Source of the DNA: an uncultured Nitrospiraceae bacterium
GTDB lineage: Bacteria > Nitrospirota > Thermodesulfovibrionia > Thermodesulfovibrionales > Dissulfurispiraceae
DNA: 54,183 bases
Direction of reading: 5' to 3'
NCBI GenBank assembly: GCA_903822005.1
Contig: CAIJNL010000004.1
Span: forward strand, 1-54,183
The notes below the pieces were generated by a model, which saw only the letters and a program-made list of their open reading frames with translations, did not search any database and had not been told where the DNA came from. Every line of letters begins with the position of its first letter. Position 1 is the first letter of the stretch. The position numbers and the translations under genes are program-made. This document shows, in pieces, positions 25,000 through 34,448 of this stretch.

Positions 25000-25028
25000 A
25001 AAAAAACCCGGGACGTAAATGCCCCGGG
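25000..25028 (-). terminator. Terminator after the DsbC-like gene
   Basis: CCCGGG (25023-25028) pairs with CCCGGG (25007-25012), and an A-run at 25001-25006 reads as a U-tract on the minus strand. Confidence 0.75.
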
Positions 25029-25064
25029 CCTGCTCATCAAACAGGTAAACTGTCTGTCAGTTGA

Positions 25065-25838
25065 TTATTTAGTTATCAGCTCGATAAGGGCGTCGGCTTC
25101 AAGTGCTCCCGATGCAATCTTGCCGTCCGAAAGTACGCTGGCAGGCGTGCCGCCTATCCCCAGTTGTGCCGCCAGTTTTATATTGTCGTCCACGGCCGTG
25201 GTTGCACACTCAGCTTTCTCGATCTGCTTCTTTGCGAAATTGTCCTCTAACATCTTCAATGATTTTTTACAGACTATGCTTTTCGCCTTCCAGTATGCGT
25301 CCGGATGCATGGGCAGAGGAAACATCTTGATCAGAAACACTATGTCCTTGCGCTTTTCGAGGACCTTCTTCATCTCTCCATGGAATTTTCCGCAATACGG
25401 GCAATCCGGGTCGGTAAATACGATGACCCGGTATTTGGCTTTTGGATCACCCATTACAAGGGCGTCTTCAAGGGGTATCTTTGAGACATCGACCTTGTTC
25501 AGTTCGTCAAAGCGGTCCTTGGTCAGATTTTTCTTCTCTTTCAAGTCGATGATCGCCCCGCTGAGAAAGGTCTTTTTTGAATAGTCGATATAGACGAGCC
25601 CCTTGCGGTCGCCGGACTGTATCATGACCTCCCAATAACCTTTTACCGGTGCCTGGCCCACATTTAATATTTTGACTTCAGGGATGGCGTCCTTGAGGAT
25701 TACAGCGGCATCGGTTCCATTAAGCATATGGCATTTCGCGCAGTCATGCGCGTCTTTGTCATAAGTTGTCGGCGAAGCTCCGCATGCCTGCGCGAATATA
25801 AATGTCGCTGCAAGCAAAAAGAATATAGTCTTACGCAT
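25065..25838 (-). CDS. DsbC-like thiol isomerase with an N-terminal CxxCH motif
   Basis: A 257-residue exported protein. A signal peptide (about 1-21) is followed by CAKCH (C33, C36, H37), a potential c-type heme site. A DsbC-type dimerisation region follows, then a thioredoxin fold with active site CPYC (C146, C149) in FTDPDCPYCG, MFPLPMHP and the cis-proline motif GGTPA. DsbC enzymes reduce or reshuffle disulfides in the periplasm. The CxxCH could instead be a second thiol pair. A good promoter (TTGCCA-N17-TATTAT) and GGAGGT precede it; it is a single gene. Confidence 0.85.
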   Translation of the reverse strand: MRKTIFFLLAATFIFAQACGASPTTYDKDAHDCAKCHMLNGTDAAVILKDAIPEVKILNVGQAPVKGYWEVMIQSGDRKGLVYIDYSKKTFLSGAIIDLKEKKNLTKDRFDELNKVDVSKIPLEDALVMGDPKAKYRVIVFTDPDCPYCGKFHGEMKKVLEKRKDIVFLIKMFPLPMHPDAYWKAKSIVCKKSLKMLEDNFAKKQIEKAECATTAVDDNIKLAAQLGIGGTPASVLSDGKIASGALEADALIELITK

Positions 25839-25879
25839 TTAATACCTCCGTTTCGATTTCGAACATGTTTATTTGCACA

Positions 25880-25908
25880 ATAATATCATAACATCAAGTC
25901 CGTGGCAA
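25880..25908 (-). promoter_or_regulatory. Promoter of the DsbC-like gene
   Basis: On the minus strand TTGCCA (25908-25903) and TATTAT (25885-25880) are 17 bases apart, about 40 bases before the start codon. Confidence 0.65.
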
Positions 25909-26001
25909 GGATAGCGGGAAGAGCTGGTACGGCAGTTGCGACTGGACATTTTTTGCCGCGCAGTCTGATTGCGGTCCGGCTTCTGATTTTTATTAGTAAT
26001 A

Positions 26002-26031
26002 TTGACATTTATCGGGATTATGTAGTACCAT
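26002..26031 (+). promoter_or_regulatory. Promoter of the arginine decarboxylase - agmatinase unit
   Basis: TTGACA (26002-26007) and TACCAT (26026-26031) are separated by 18 bases, giving a leader of about 55 bases. Confidence 0.55.
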
Positions 26032-26093
26032 ACAGGTCGTTTACTTTATCAAACAGTGACTTATAAAACTGAAATTGCAAGGGGGGATGAAAG

Positions 26094-26639
26094 ATGACGC
26101 CCAAAAAAGTCTTCTTCACTAAAGGTGTTGGGGTGCATAAAGATAAACTGTCATCCTTCGAGGTTGCGCTGAGGAATGCCGGCATTGAGAAATGTAATCT
26201 TGTTTACGTATCAAGCATATTCCCGCCTGAATGCAAGATTCTTTCAAAGTCTGCGGGTCTGAAACTTCTGAGGCCTGGTCAGATTACATATTGTGTAATG
26301 TCCCGAAATGAGACAAGCGAGCCTAACCGTCTTATTTCTGCAGCAGTTGGGTTTGCGATGCCCAAGCGTCTCTCCAAATATGGATACCTTTCTGAACATC
26401 ATGCTTTTGGTGAAAAAGCCGCTATCTCCGGAGAATACGCGGAGGACCTTGCCGCAACAATGCTTGCCACAACGCTCGGTATTCCCTTTGATCCTGATCA
26501 GGCATGGGATGAGCGCAAGCAGGTCTATAAAGCGAGCGGCCATATATTCAAAACTCAAAACATCTGTCAGTCTGCAGAGGGCAATAAAGACGGTCTTTGG
26601 ACCACAGTATTGGCAACGGCAGTCTTTATAATTGACTGA
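26094..26639 (+). CDS. Pyruvoyl-dependent arginine decarboxylase
   Basis: A 181-residue proenzyme that decarboxylates arginine to agmatine. Family members cut themselves between two serines; here the site is S40-S41 in [12 protein letters not shown], and the new N-terminal serine becomes the pyruvoyl cofactor. The C-terminal half has [10 protein letters not shown] and EHHAFGE, typical of the family (PvlArgDC/PdaD, common in archaea and some bacteria). Length is normal. AAGGGGGG precedes the ATG. It is the first step of the spermidine route and is followed directly by agmatinase. Confidence 0.93.
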   Translation: MTPKKVFFTKGVGVHKDKLSSFEVALRNAGIEKCNLVYVSSIFPPECKILSKSAGLKLLRPGQITYCVMSRNETSEPNRLISAAVGFAMPKRLSKYGYLSEHHAFGEKAAISGEYAEDLAATMLATTLGIPFDPDQAWDERKQVYKASGHIFKTQNICQSAEGNKDGLWTTVLATAVFIID

Positions 26640-26655
26640 AAGGCCGGCCTCTCCA

Positions 26656-27525
26656 ATGAGTTTCTGCGGTTTGCCCAAAAATAATATTGCATATGCGCAG
26701 GCCGCTGCCATAATCCTTCCGATACCGTTTGATAAAACCAGCACATGGCTTAAAGGCGCTGATAAAGGCCCCGCAGCAATAATCGAGGCGTCAAAATATC
26801 TCGAATTCTACGATATAGAGACCGATAGCGAGGTTTATAAAAAGGGTATCTTTACCGCAGCCCCGGTCCGGGCTTCTTCCTCATCTGTTTTATTAAGAAA
26901 AACTGAAGCTGCAGTCTCCGGTTATCTCAGGGACAATAAGCTGGTGGTCAGCCTTGGAGGAGAGCACTCCGTCTCCATTGGAGCGATCAGGTCTTACGCA
27001 AAGCATTACAGAAATCTGAGTGTATTGCACCTCGATGCCCATGCTGATTCCCGCGACTCATATGAGGGGACCCCTTACAATCATGCCTGCGTTATCGCGC
27101 GCGCGCGGGAATTTACGGAAACTATCGTTTCTGTCGGGATAAGGAGCATGGATGCCTCGGAGCGTGCCAATGTCGACAGGAAGAGGATGTTTTTTGCCCA
27201 TGATATACACGAGTCCGACAAATGGATAAGTAAAGCGGTACGCCGGCTGACTGATAATGTCTATATCACTATCGACCTTGATGTCTTTGATCCGGGCATC
27301 ATGCCTTCAACAGGCACTCCTGAGCCGGGAGGTCTGGGATGGTATCAGGTCATGAAACTGCTGGCCGCTGTTTCCAGGTCAAAACAGATTGTCGGTTTTG
27401 ATGTTGTTGAGTTATGCCCGTCCAGGAACAAGGCCCCTGATTTTCTTGCCGCTAAATTGATATACACACTTTTAAGCTATATCCATGCAAACAAACCGCG
27501 TTCCGCGGGCCGTTCAGGTCCCTGA
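26656..27525 (+). CDS. speB: Agmatinase (ureohydrolase family)
   Basis: About 289 residues. It hydrolyses agmatine to putrescine and urea at a two-manganese site. Metal-binding motifs: GGEHSVSIG, LHLDAHADSRD and ITIDLDVFDPG, then GTPEPGG. The ATG at 26656 is preferred with AAAGG 12 bases upstream; a TTG at 26632 that overlaps the decarboxylase stop is the alternative. Its TGA (27523-27525) abuts the stop of the convergent nspC-like gene with no base between. Confidence 0.92.
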   Translation: MSFCGLPKNNIAYAQAAAIILPIPFDKTSTWLKGADKGPAAIIEASKYLEFYDIETDSEVYKKGIFTAAPVRASSSSVLLRKTEAAVSGYLRDNKLVVSLGGEHSVSIGAIRSYAKHYRNLSVLHLDAHADSRDSYEGTPYNHACVIARAREFTETIVSVGIRSMDASERANVDRKRMFFAHDIHESDKWISKAVRRLTDNVYITIDLDVFDPGIMPSTGTPEPGGLGWYQVMKLLAAVSRSKQIVGFDVVELCPSRNKAPDFLAAKLIYTLLSYIHANKPRSAGRSGP

Positions 27526-28695
27526 TCAAGACAGCCTGTTCCTGTAATCCAAATAGCCAAACTTTTTTACCACGTCTATCTTTCCGCCATTCCTTATCAC
27601 CGCGATGTCCGGGAGGTTTATTCCGTTGAAGGTCGTATTTTTAACAATACTGTAAAGCGCCATATCCGTGAAAACTAGCTTGTAACCCCTTTTCAGCGGC
27701 TTGTCAAAAGAATAATCACCGATGGTGTCACCTGCAAGGCAGCTTGGTCCTGCGAGCCTGTATCTGTATTCCTTTTCATTCTTCGCGCCTGATCCGAGTA
27801 TGTGGGGCCTGTAAGGCATAAGCAGAACATCAGGCATATGAGTTTCCGCAGAGGCGTCCATTATTGCAATCTCGGTCCGGTTCTTAACAATATCCAGTAC
27901 CGACGATATCATTACCCCTGCATTGTATACACTCGCTTCCCCCGGTTCCAGAAATACCTGCACCCCGTATTTATGTTTGAAGGAGTTTATGAGATTAATC
28001 AGCAGCTCTATGTCGTAATCATCCCGGGTTATATGATGACCGCCTCCGAAATTGACCCATTTCAGGCCTTTGATATATTCTCCGTAAAGCCTTTCGAATG
28101 ATTTCAGTATCCTTTTTAGCACATCCGAATTCTGCTGGCACATCGCGTGAAAATGCAGCCCGTCCACAATGCCCTTAAGCTTCGGGAATTCCTTTTTGAA
28201 AATGGAGTGGACTATTCCCAGCCTTGAATGCGGCGCGCAGGGATTGTACATGTCCGTAGAGACCTCGGCATGTCCGGGATTCACCCGCAAACCGATTTCA
28301 ACCTCGCTTTTCTTTACAGTTTTCCCGTATTTCCTGAGCTGATAAAAGGAATTGAATATTATGGAGTCCGAATATTTAACTATCTGATCGATCTCGTCTT
28401 CCCTGTATGCTGCGCTGAAGCTATGGACCTCTTTGCCAAATTCCCTGCGGCCGAGCATCGCCTCATTCAGGCCGCTTGCGCATGTGCCGTCCAGATATTG
28501 GGACATCATCGGAAAGGTCGCGAAAGAGGCATAGGCTTTGAGTGCATGAAACACCTTGCAGCCTGTGCGCTCCTTCACATAGCTGAGGACCTTCATGTTT
28601 TCTTCTATCAGGGATTCGTCCAAAAGATATACAGGAGTCTCAATGGGTCCCTTTGCTATCCTGAGGAACCTTTTGTTGGCCGGCTCAAACTTCAT
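27526..28695 (-). CDS. nspC: Carboxy(nor)spermidine decarboxylase NspC
   Basis: About 389 residues, alanine-racemase-type PLP fold. It decarboxylates carboxyspermidine to spermidine (or the nor-form). Visible motifs: ETPVYLLDESLIEENM, the PLP lysine in VFHALKAYAS, NPGHAEVSTDMYNPCAPHSRLG, WVNFGGGHH and FLEPGEA. The ATG at 28695 overlaps the end of the dehydrogenase gene by 11 bases with AAGG upstream; the in-frame ATG at 28716 is an alternative. With the neighbouring genes it completes spermidine synthesis without S-adenosylmethionine. Confidence 0.92.
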   Translation of the reverse strand: MKFEPANKRFLRIAKGPIETPVYLLDESLIEENMKVLSYVKERTGCKVFHALKAYASFATFPMMSQYLDGTCASGLNEAMLGRREFGKEVHSFSAAYREDEIDQIVKYSDSIIFNSFYQLRKYGKTVKKSEVEIGLRVNPGHAEVSTDMYNPCAPHSRLGIVHSIFKKEFPKLKGIVDGLHFHAMCQQNSDVLKRILKSFERLYGEYIKGLKWVNFGGGHHITRDDYDIELLINLINSFKHKYGVQVFLEPGEASVYNAGVMISSVLDIVKNRTEIAIMDASAETHMPDVLLMPYRPHILGSGAKNEKEYRYRLAGPSCLAGDTIGDYSFDKPLKRGYKLVFTDMALYSIVKNTTFNGINLPDIAVIRNGGKIDVVKKFGYLDYRNRLS

Positions 28696-29923
28696 CCGGC
28701 ATGCCTTCATGTTCAACTATATGCCAGGGGAGCCCGTATTTGTTCAATGCCTCCATGAAACTGTCGGGGTCGAGCTGTTCCATATTATAAACTCCGCTTC
28801 CCTGCCAGGCCCCCGTGAGCATCATCATCGCGCCTATCATTGCGGGAACACCGGTCGTGTACGCAATAGCCTGGGTACCCGTTTCCCTGAAGGCTTCCGC
28901 ATGGTCGCTGACATTGTAAATATACCTGGTAATGATCTTCCCGTCTTTTTTCCCGGTCATTATGTTGCCGATAACGGTCTTTCCCGTATATCCTGTTCCA
29001 AGAGAAGCTGGTTCAGGAAGCAGGGCCTTCAGGAACTTTACCGGTACAATTTTATGCCCTTCATACTCGACCTCGTCTATTCTTGTCATGCCCACGTTCC
29101 TGAGCACCCTCAGGTGGTTAAGGTAATTTTCAGAGAAGGTCATCCAGAATCTTGCCCTCTTCAGTCCTTTGATATTCCTGACAAGCGACTCAAGCTCTTC
29201 GTGGTAGAGAAGATAGCTGTCCTGCGGACCGGCTACCGGATAATCAAAGCTGAAGTGAACGCTGCCCTTCTCAATTATCGCGGGCGTCTCGATCCATTTG
29301 CCGTTTTCCCAGTGTCTTACCACCTGCGCCACTTCCCTGATATTGATCTCTGGGTTGAAGTTTGTGGCAAACGCATGACCATGGCTTCCGGCATTGCAGT
29401 CGAGTATGTCCAGATAATTTATCTCGTCAAATATATGTTTTTGCGCATAGGCTGTAAATATATTGGTTACACCGGGATCGAATCCGGAACCGAGGACCGC
29501 CATGATACCGCGCTGCTTAAACTTCTCCTGATAGGCCCATTGCCAGCTGTATTCAAAGTGGGCCTCATCCAGGGGCTCGTAATTGGCCGTGTCTATGTAG
29601 TGCACGCCTGTTTCCAGGCAGGCATCCATAATATGAAGATCCTGATAGGGCAGGGCAAGGTTAAGCACCAGGTCAGGCTGAAACTGCTTTATCAGCGCGG
29701 CGAGTTCAGGCACGTTATCGGCATCCACCCTGGCTGTCCGGATCTCTTTGCCGTATCGCTGTTTGATCTCTTTGCCGATCGCCTCACACTTTGAGACTGT
29801 CCTGCTCGCAATCATTATTTCCCTGAATACTTCAGGAACCTGGGCGCATTTGTGGGCTGCAACGGTTGCAACACCTCCGGCCCCGATTATCATTATTCTG
29901 CCGCGACTTTTTGTATCATTCAT
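28685..29923 (-). CDS. Carboxy(nor)spermidine dehydrogenase (saccharopine dehydrogenase family)
   Basis: A 412-residue NAD(P)H enzyme. The Rossmann motif is IMIIGAGGVATVAAHK near the N-terminus. YIDTANYEP, GSGFDPGVTNIFTAYA and DCNAGSHGH are typical of the carboxynorspermidine synthase branch rather than lysine-pathway enzymes. It condenses putrescine (or diaminopropane) with aspartate semialdehyde. CGGAGGAGAGG precedes the ATG. It overlaps nspC and lies only 27 bases after pgk, so it probably belongs to the long glycolytic transcript. Confidence 0.92.
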   Translation of the reverse strand: MNDTKSRGRIMIIGAGGVATVAAHKCAQVPEVFREIMIASRTVSKCEAIGKEIKQRYGKEIRTARVDADNVPELAALIKQFQPDLVLNLALPYQDLHIMDACLETGVHYIDTANYEPLDEAHFEYSWQWAYQEKFKQRGIMAVLGSGFDPGVTNIFTAYAQKHIFDEINYLDILDCNAGSHGHAFATNFNPEINIREVAQVVRHWENGKWIETPAIIEKGSVHFSFDYPVAGPQDSYLLYHEELESLVRNIKGLKRARFWMTFSENYLNHLRVLRNVGMTRIDEVEYEGHKIVPVKFLKALLPEPASLGTGYTGKTVIGNIMTGKKDGKIITRYIYNVSDHAEAFRETGTQAIAYTTGVPAMIGAMMMLTGAWQGSGVYNMEQLDPDSFMEALNKYGLPWHIVEHEGMPDEV

Positions 29924-29950
29924 AAACCCTCTCCTCCGGCGGGACTGATG

Positions 29951-31180
29951 TTACTTTATCTTATCGCTTAGTGCTGATATGCCCGGCAGGTCTTTGCCCT
30001 CGAGCAGCAGCAGGGAAGCGCCGCCGCCTGTCGAAATAAAGGTTATGGCGTCGCCCACGCCCGCCTTGTTTACGGCGTAATCGGTATCTCCGCCCCCGAC
30101 GATCGTAAGGGCGTAGGCATCGGATACCGAGTGCGCGATAGCGTATGTACCGCGCGAGAAGGCGTCCAGTTCGAACACACCCATCGGGCCGTTCCAGATA
30201 ATTGTCTTTGCGTTCTGTATCGCCTCCGAGAAGAGTTTGACTGATGCCGGGCCTATGTCGAGTGCGCGCCAGCCTTTGGGAATTTCCTGTGTTGTTACTA
30301 TCTTTGTTTCCGCGCCTGCCTCCATTGTCTGGGCCACGACACAATCTACCGGCAGGTAAAACTTGACGCCATTCTCTCTTAATTTCCTGATGATGTTCCT
30401 GGCCAGGTCTATCATGTCAGGTTCGAGCAGGGAATCTCCGACCTCATAGTCCATTGCCTTAAGGAAGGTAAAGGCCATGCCGCCGCCGACGATTACCTTG
30501 TCCACCCTGGTAGCCAGATGTTCCAGAACGCCTATTTTCCCCGAAACCTTTGATCCGCCGAGTATGGCCACAAAAGGCCGTATGGGGTTTTCGACAACAC
30601 CCTTCAGATACTCGATCTCCTTTTTCATCAGGTAACCTGCCGCAGAGGGCAGGAACTTTGTGATGCCGACAGTCGAGGCATGCGTCCTGTGGGCGGTGCC
30701 AAAGGCGTCATTTACATAGTAGTCGGCAAGTTTTGATAGCGATTTTGCAAAGGCCTCTTCGTTCTTCTCTTCTTCGGCGTGGAAGCGCAGATTTTCGAGG
30801 AGCAGCACATCGCCATCCTTCATCTTGGCTACGGCGTTTTCGACCTGCGGGCCGACGCAGTCCGGCATAAAGATAACTTCCTTGTTAAGTCTTGCGGCAA
30901 GGCGCTTTGCGACCGGCGCCAAACTGTATCTGGGGTCGACCTTACCTTTCGGCCTGCCGAGATGCGACGCGAGTATGACCTTCGCGCCTTCGTCTATGGC
31001 GTAGTTTATGGTAGGCATTGCAGACCTGATCCTTCGGTCGTCTGTAATGACCATGTTGTTGTCGAGCGGCACATTAAAATCCACCCTTATAAAGACCCGT
31101 TTGCCCTTTATAGGCAGGTCTTCTATGGTCATCTTGCCGAGTATGTCTTCCACACCGGGAATTTCAGTCCTTCGGGCCAC
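29951..31180 (-). CDS. pgk: Phosphoglycerate kinase
   Basis: A 409-residue glycolytic enzyme interconverting 1,3-bisphosphoglycerate and 3-phosphoglycerate with ATP. Motifs: RVFIRVDFNVPL, ASHLGRPKG, LLENLRFH, AFGTAHR, LGGSKVSGKIGV, WNGPMGVFE and IVGGGDTDYAV. The GTG at 31180 starts 2 bases after the gap stop with GGGGAAG upstream. The ATG at 31132 (MTIEDLPIKGKRV) would give the more usual 393 residues and cannot be excluded. It is third in the DUF1015-gap-pgk order. Confidence 0.95.
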   Translation of the reverse strand: MARRTEIPGVEDILGKMTIEDLPIKGKRVFIRVDFNVPLDNNMVITDDRRIRSAMPTINYAIDEGAKVILASHLGRPKGKVDPRYSLAPVAKRLAARLNKEVIFMPDCVGPQVENAVAKMKDGDVLLLENLRFHAEEEKNEEAFAKSLSKLADYYVNDAFGTAHRTHASTVGITKFLPSAAGYLMKKEIEYLKGVVENPIRPFVAILGGSKVSGKIGVLEHLATRVDKVIVGGGMAFTFLKAMDYEVGDSLLEPDMIDLARNIIRKLRENGVKFYLPVDCVVAQTMEAGAETKIVTTQEIPKGWRALDIGPASVKLFSEAIQNAKTIIWNGPMGVFELDAFSRGTYAIAHSVSDAYALTIVGGGDTDYAVNKAGVGDAITFISTGGGASLLLLEGKDLPGISALSDKIK

Positions 31181-31182
31181 GT

Positions 31183-33451
<2,269 letters not shown>

Positions 33452-33511
33452 GGCGTAAGATTCCTTTATTGTTGATTCGTTAATAAGCTATTGCGTCCAA
33501 AGGAAAAATTA

Positions 33512-33540
33512 TTGTATCATGCGTAGGATTTAAATTCAAA
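33512..33540 (-). promoter_or_regulatory. Promoter of the DUF1015-gap-pgk operon
   Basis: On the minus strand TTGAAT (33540-33535) and TACAAT (33517-33512) are separated by 17 bases, about 60 bases before the DUF1015 start. Confidence 0.6.
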
Positions 33541-33661
33541 CTGCAAGTCGCACTTGTGCTGGCCCGGGACATTGTTTCCATTAAACACATAAATCGTCAA
33601 TATAAAATCATTATAATAGAATCAATGGCGATCAGCTAGTGAGGGAGGCAGCAGTTTGACA

Positions 33662-33817
33662 ATGGGCGAGAAACAGTTGTGCATTATCTGCGCCTGGCGG
33701 CAGACCTGCCAGAAACAATTTTTGATGAAGGCCGGGCAGAAGTGCCCCGATTACTGCAGGGACCTGACTCTAAGACAGGAGAAAGCCCCCGATGAGGATG
33801 GCAAGCGGAGTCCATAA
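33662..33817 (+). CDS. Small cysteine-rich protein (51 residues)
   Basis: An ATG at 33662 opens a 51-codon frame ending at TAA 33815-33817. The product has five cysteines: LCIICAWRQTC, then KCPDYCRD, with a charged tail (EKAPDEDGKRSP). The C-x2-C-x5-C and C-x3-C spacing suggests a small metal- or cluster-binding protein. GAGGGAGG lies about 13 bases upstream, somewhat far. I do not know a named family. It lies alone between divergent neighbours; coding is likely but not certain. Confidence 0.55.
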   Translation: MGEKQLCIICAWRQTCQKQFLMKAGQKCPDYCRDLTLRQEKAPDEDGKRSP

Positions 33818-33968
33818 CATGCAGTGGACGACAAACGGAATGAGTATTCAGGGAAACAAGCAGAAATGAGGTGTATAAAGGGGATATGCAGTTGGCCTGT
33901 ATGAGGCTGTTTTGTACGAACCAGCAAAAGGTGTTGTTTTTACTGAGGCGACACGAAGGAGAAAGAGA

Positions 33969-34394
33969 ATGAAAATCAGATTTGCTTTAATTAGTTTGGC
34001 AGCGGCATTTGCGGTATTTATCTGCGGTACATTTTCAGCCATAAGTGCGGAAGATATTAAAAACCCGACACTTAAGGACTTGCAGGGTCACTGGCAGGGG
34101 ACCTTGCGTGTGGACAAAGCAATGGTTTCTTCCGGAACCAGGACTGTCCAGATGTCATTCTCAGGCACCAAAGTTACCTATTCTTCAGAAACAGTCAGCT
34201 ATGTTGCCAAAGCAGCGATTAATGGAGAAGAAATAAATATTACCGTCGCCTCCGGCAAAAGATCGGATACCTGCAAGCTTAGTAAAGAAGCAAATACCAT
34301 GATCCTTAATTGCAAGTGGGACATGGCGGCTAACCCTCAAAAGAACGTTAGCAAGGCGTCTTCCGGCACTATGCGCCTTGAAAAAGACAAATAA
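33969..34394 (+). CDS. Small secreted protein, lipocalin-like beta pattern
   Basis: A 141-residue protein with a signal peptide (MKIRFALISLAAAFAVFICGTFSAISA). The mature part, LKDLQGHWQGTLRV followed by alternating beta-like strands and two cysteines (SDTCKL, ILNCKW), resembles small extracellular beta-barrel proteins. No family is recognised. The ATG at 33969 follows AAGGAG; the frame is open further upstream but that part lacks a ribosome site and would mask the signal peptide. Confidence 0.7.
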   Translation: MKIRFALISLAAAFAVFICGTFSAISAEDIKNPTLKDLQGHWQGTLRVDKAMVSSGTRTVQMSFSGTKVTYSSETVSYVAKAAINGEEINITVASGKRSDTCKLSKEANTMILNCKWDMAANPQKNVSKASSGTMRLEKDK

Positions 34395-34448
34395 GGACCG
34401 GCAGCCCGGTCAGCCGAAACAAAAATGAAAATATGGGAGAAGCAGGCA

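Noticed and set aside
24880-25584. A plus-strand frame of 234 codons across the DsbC-like gene and its terminator
   Set aside because: It runs through the hairpin at 25007-25028 and is opposite a motif-complete gene.
28595-29794. A 399-codon open frame antisense to the carboxyspermidine dehydrogenase gene
   Set aside because: It lies wholly opposite well-conserved genes, has no ribosome site and its translation shows no recognisable motif; it is a composition effect.
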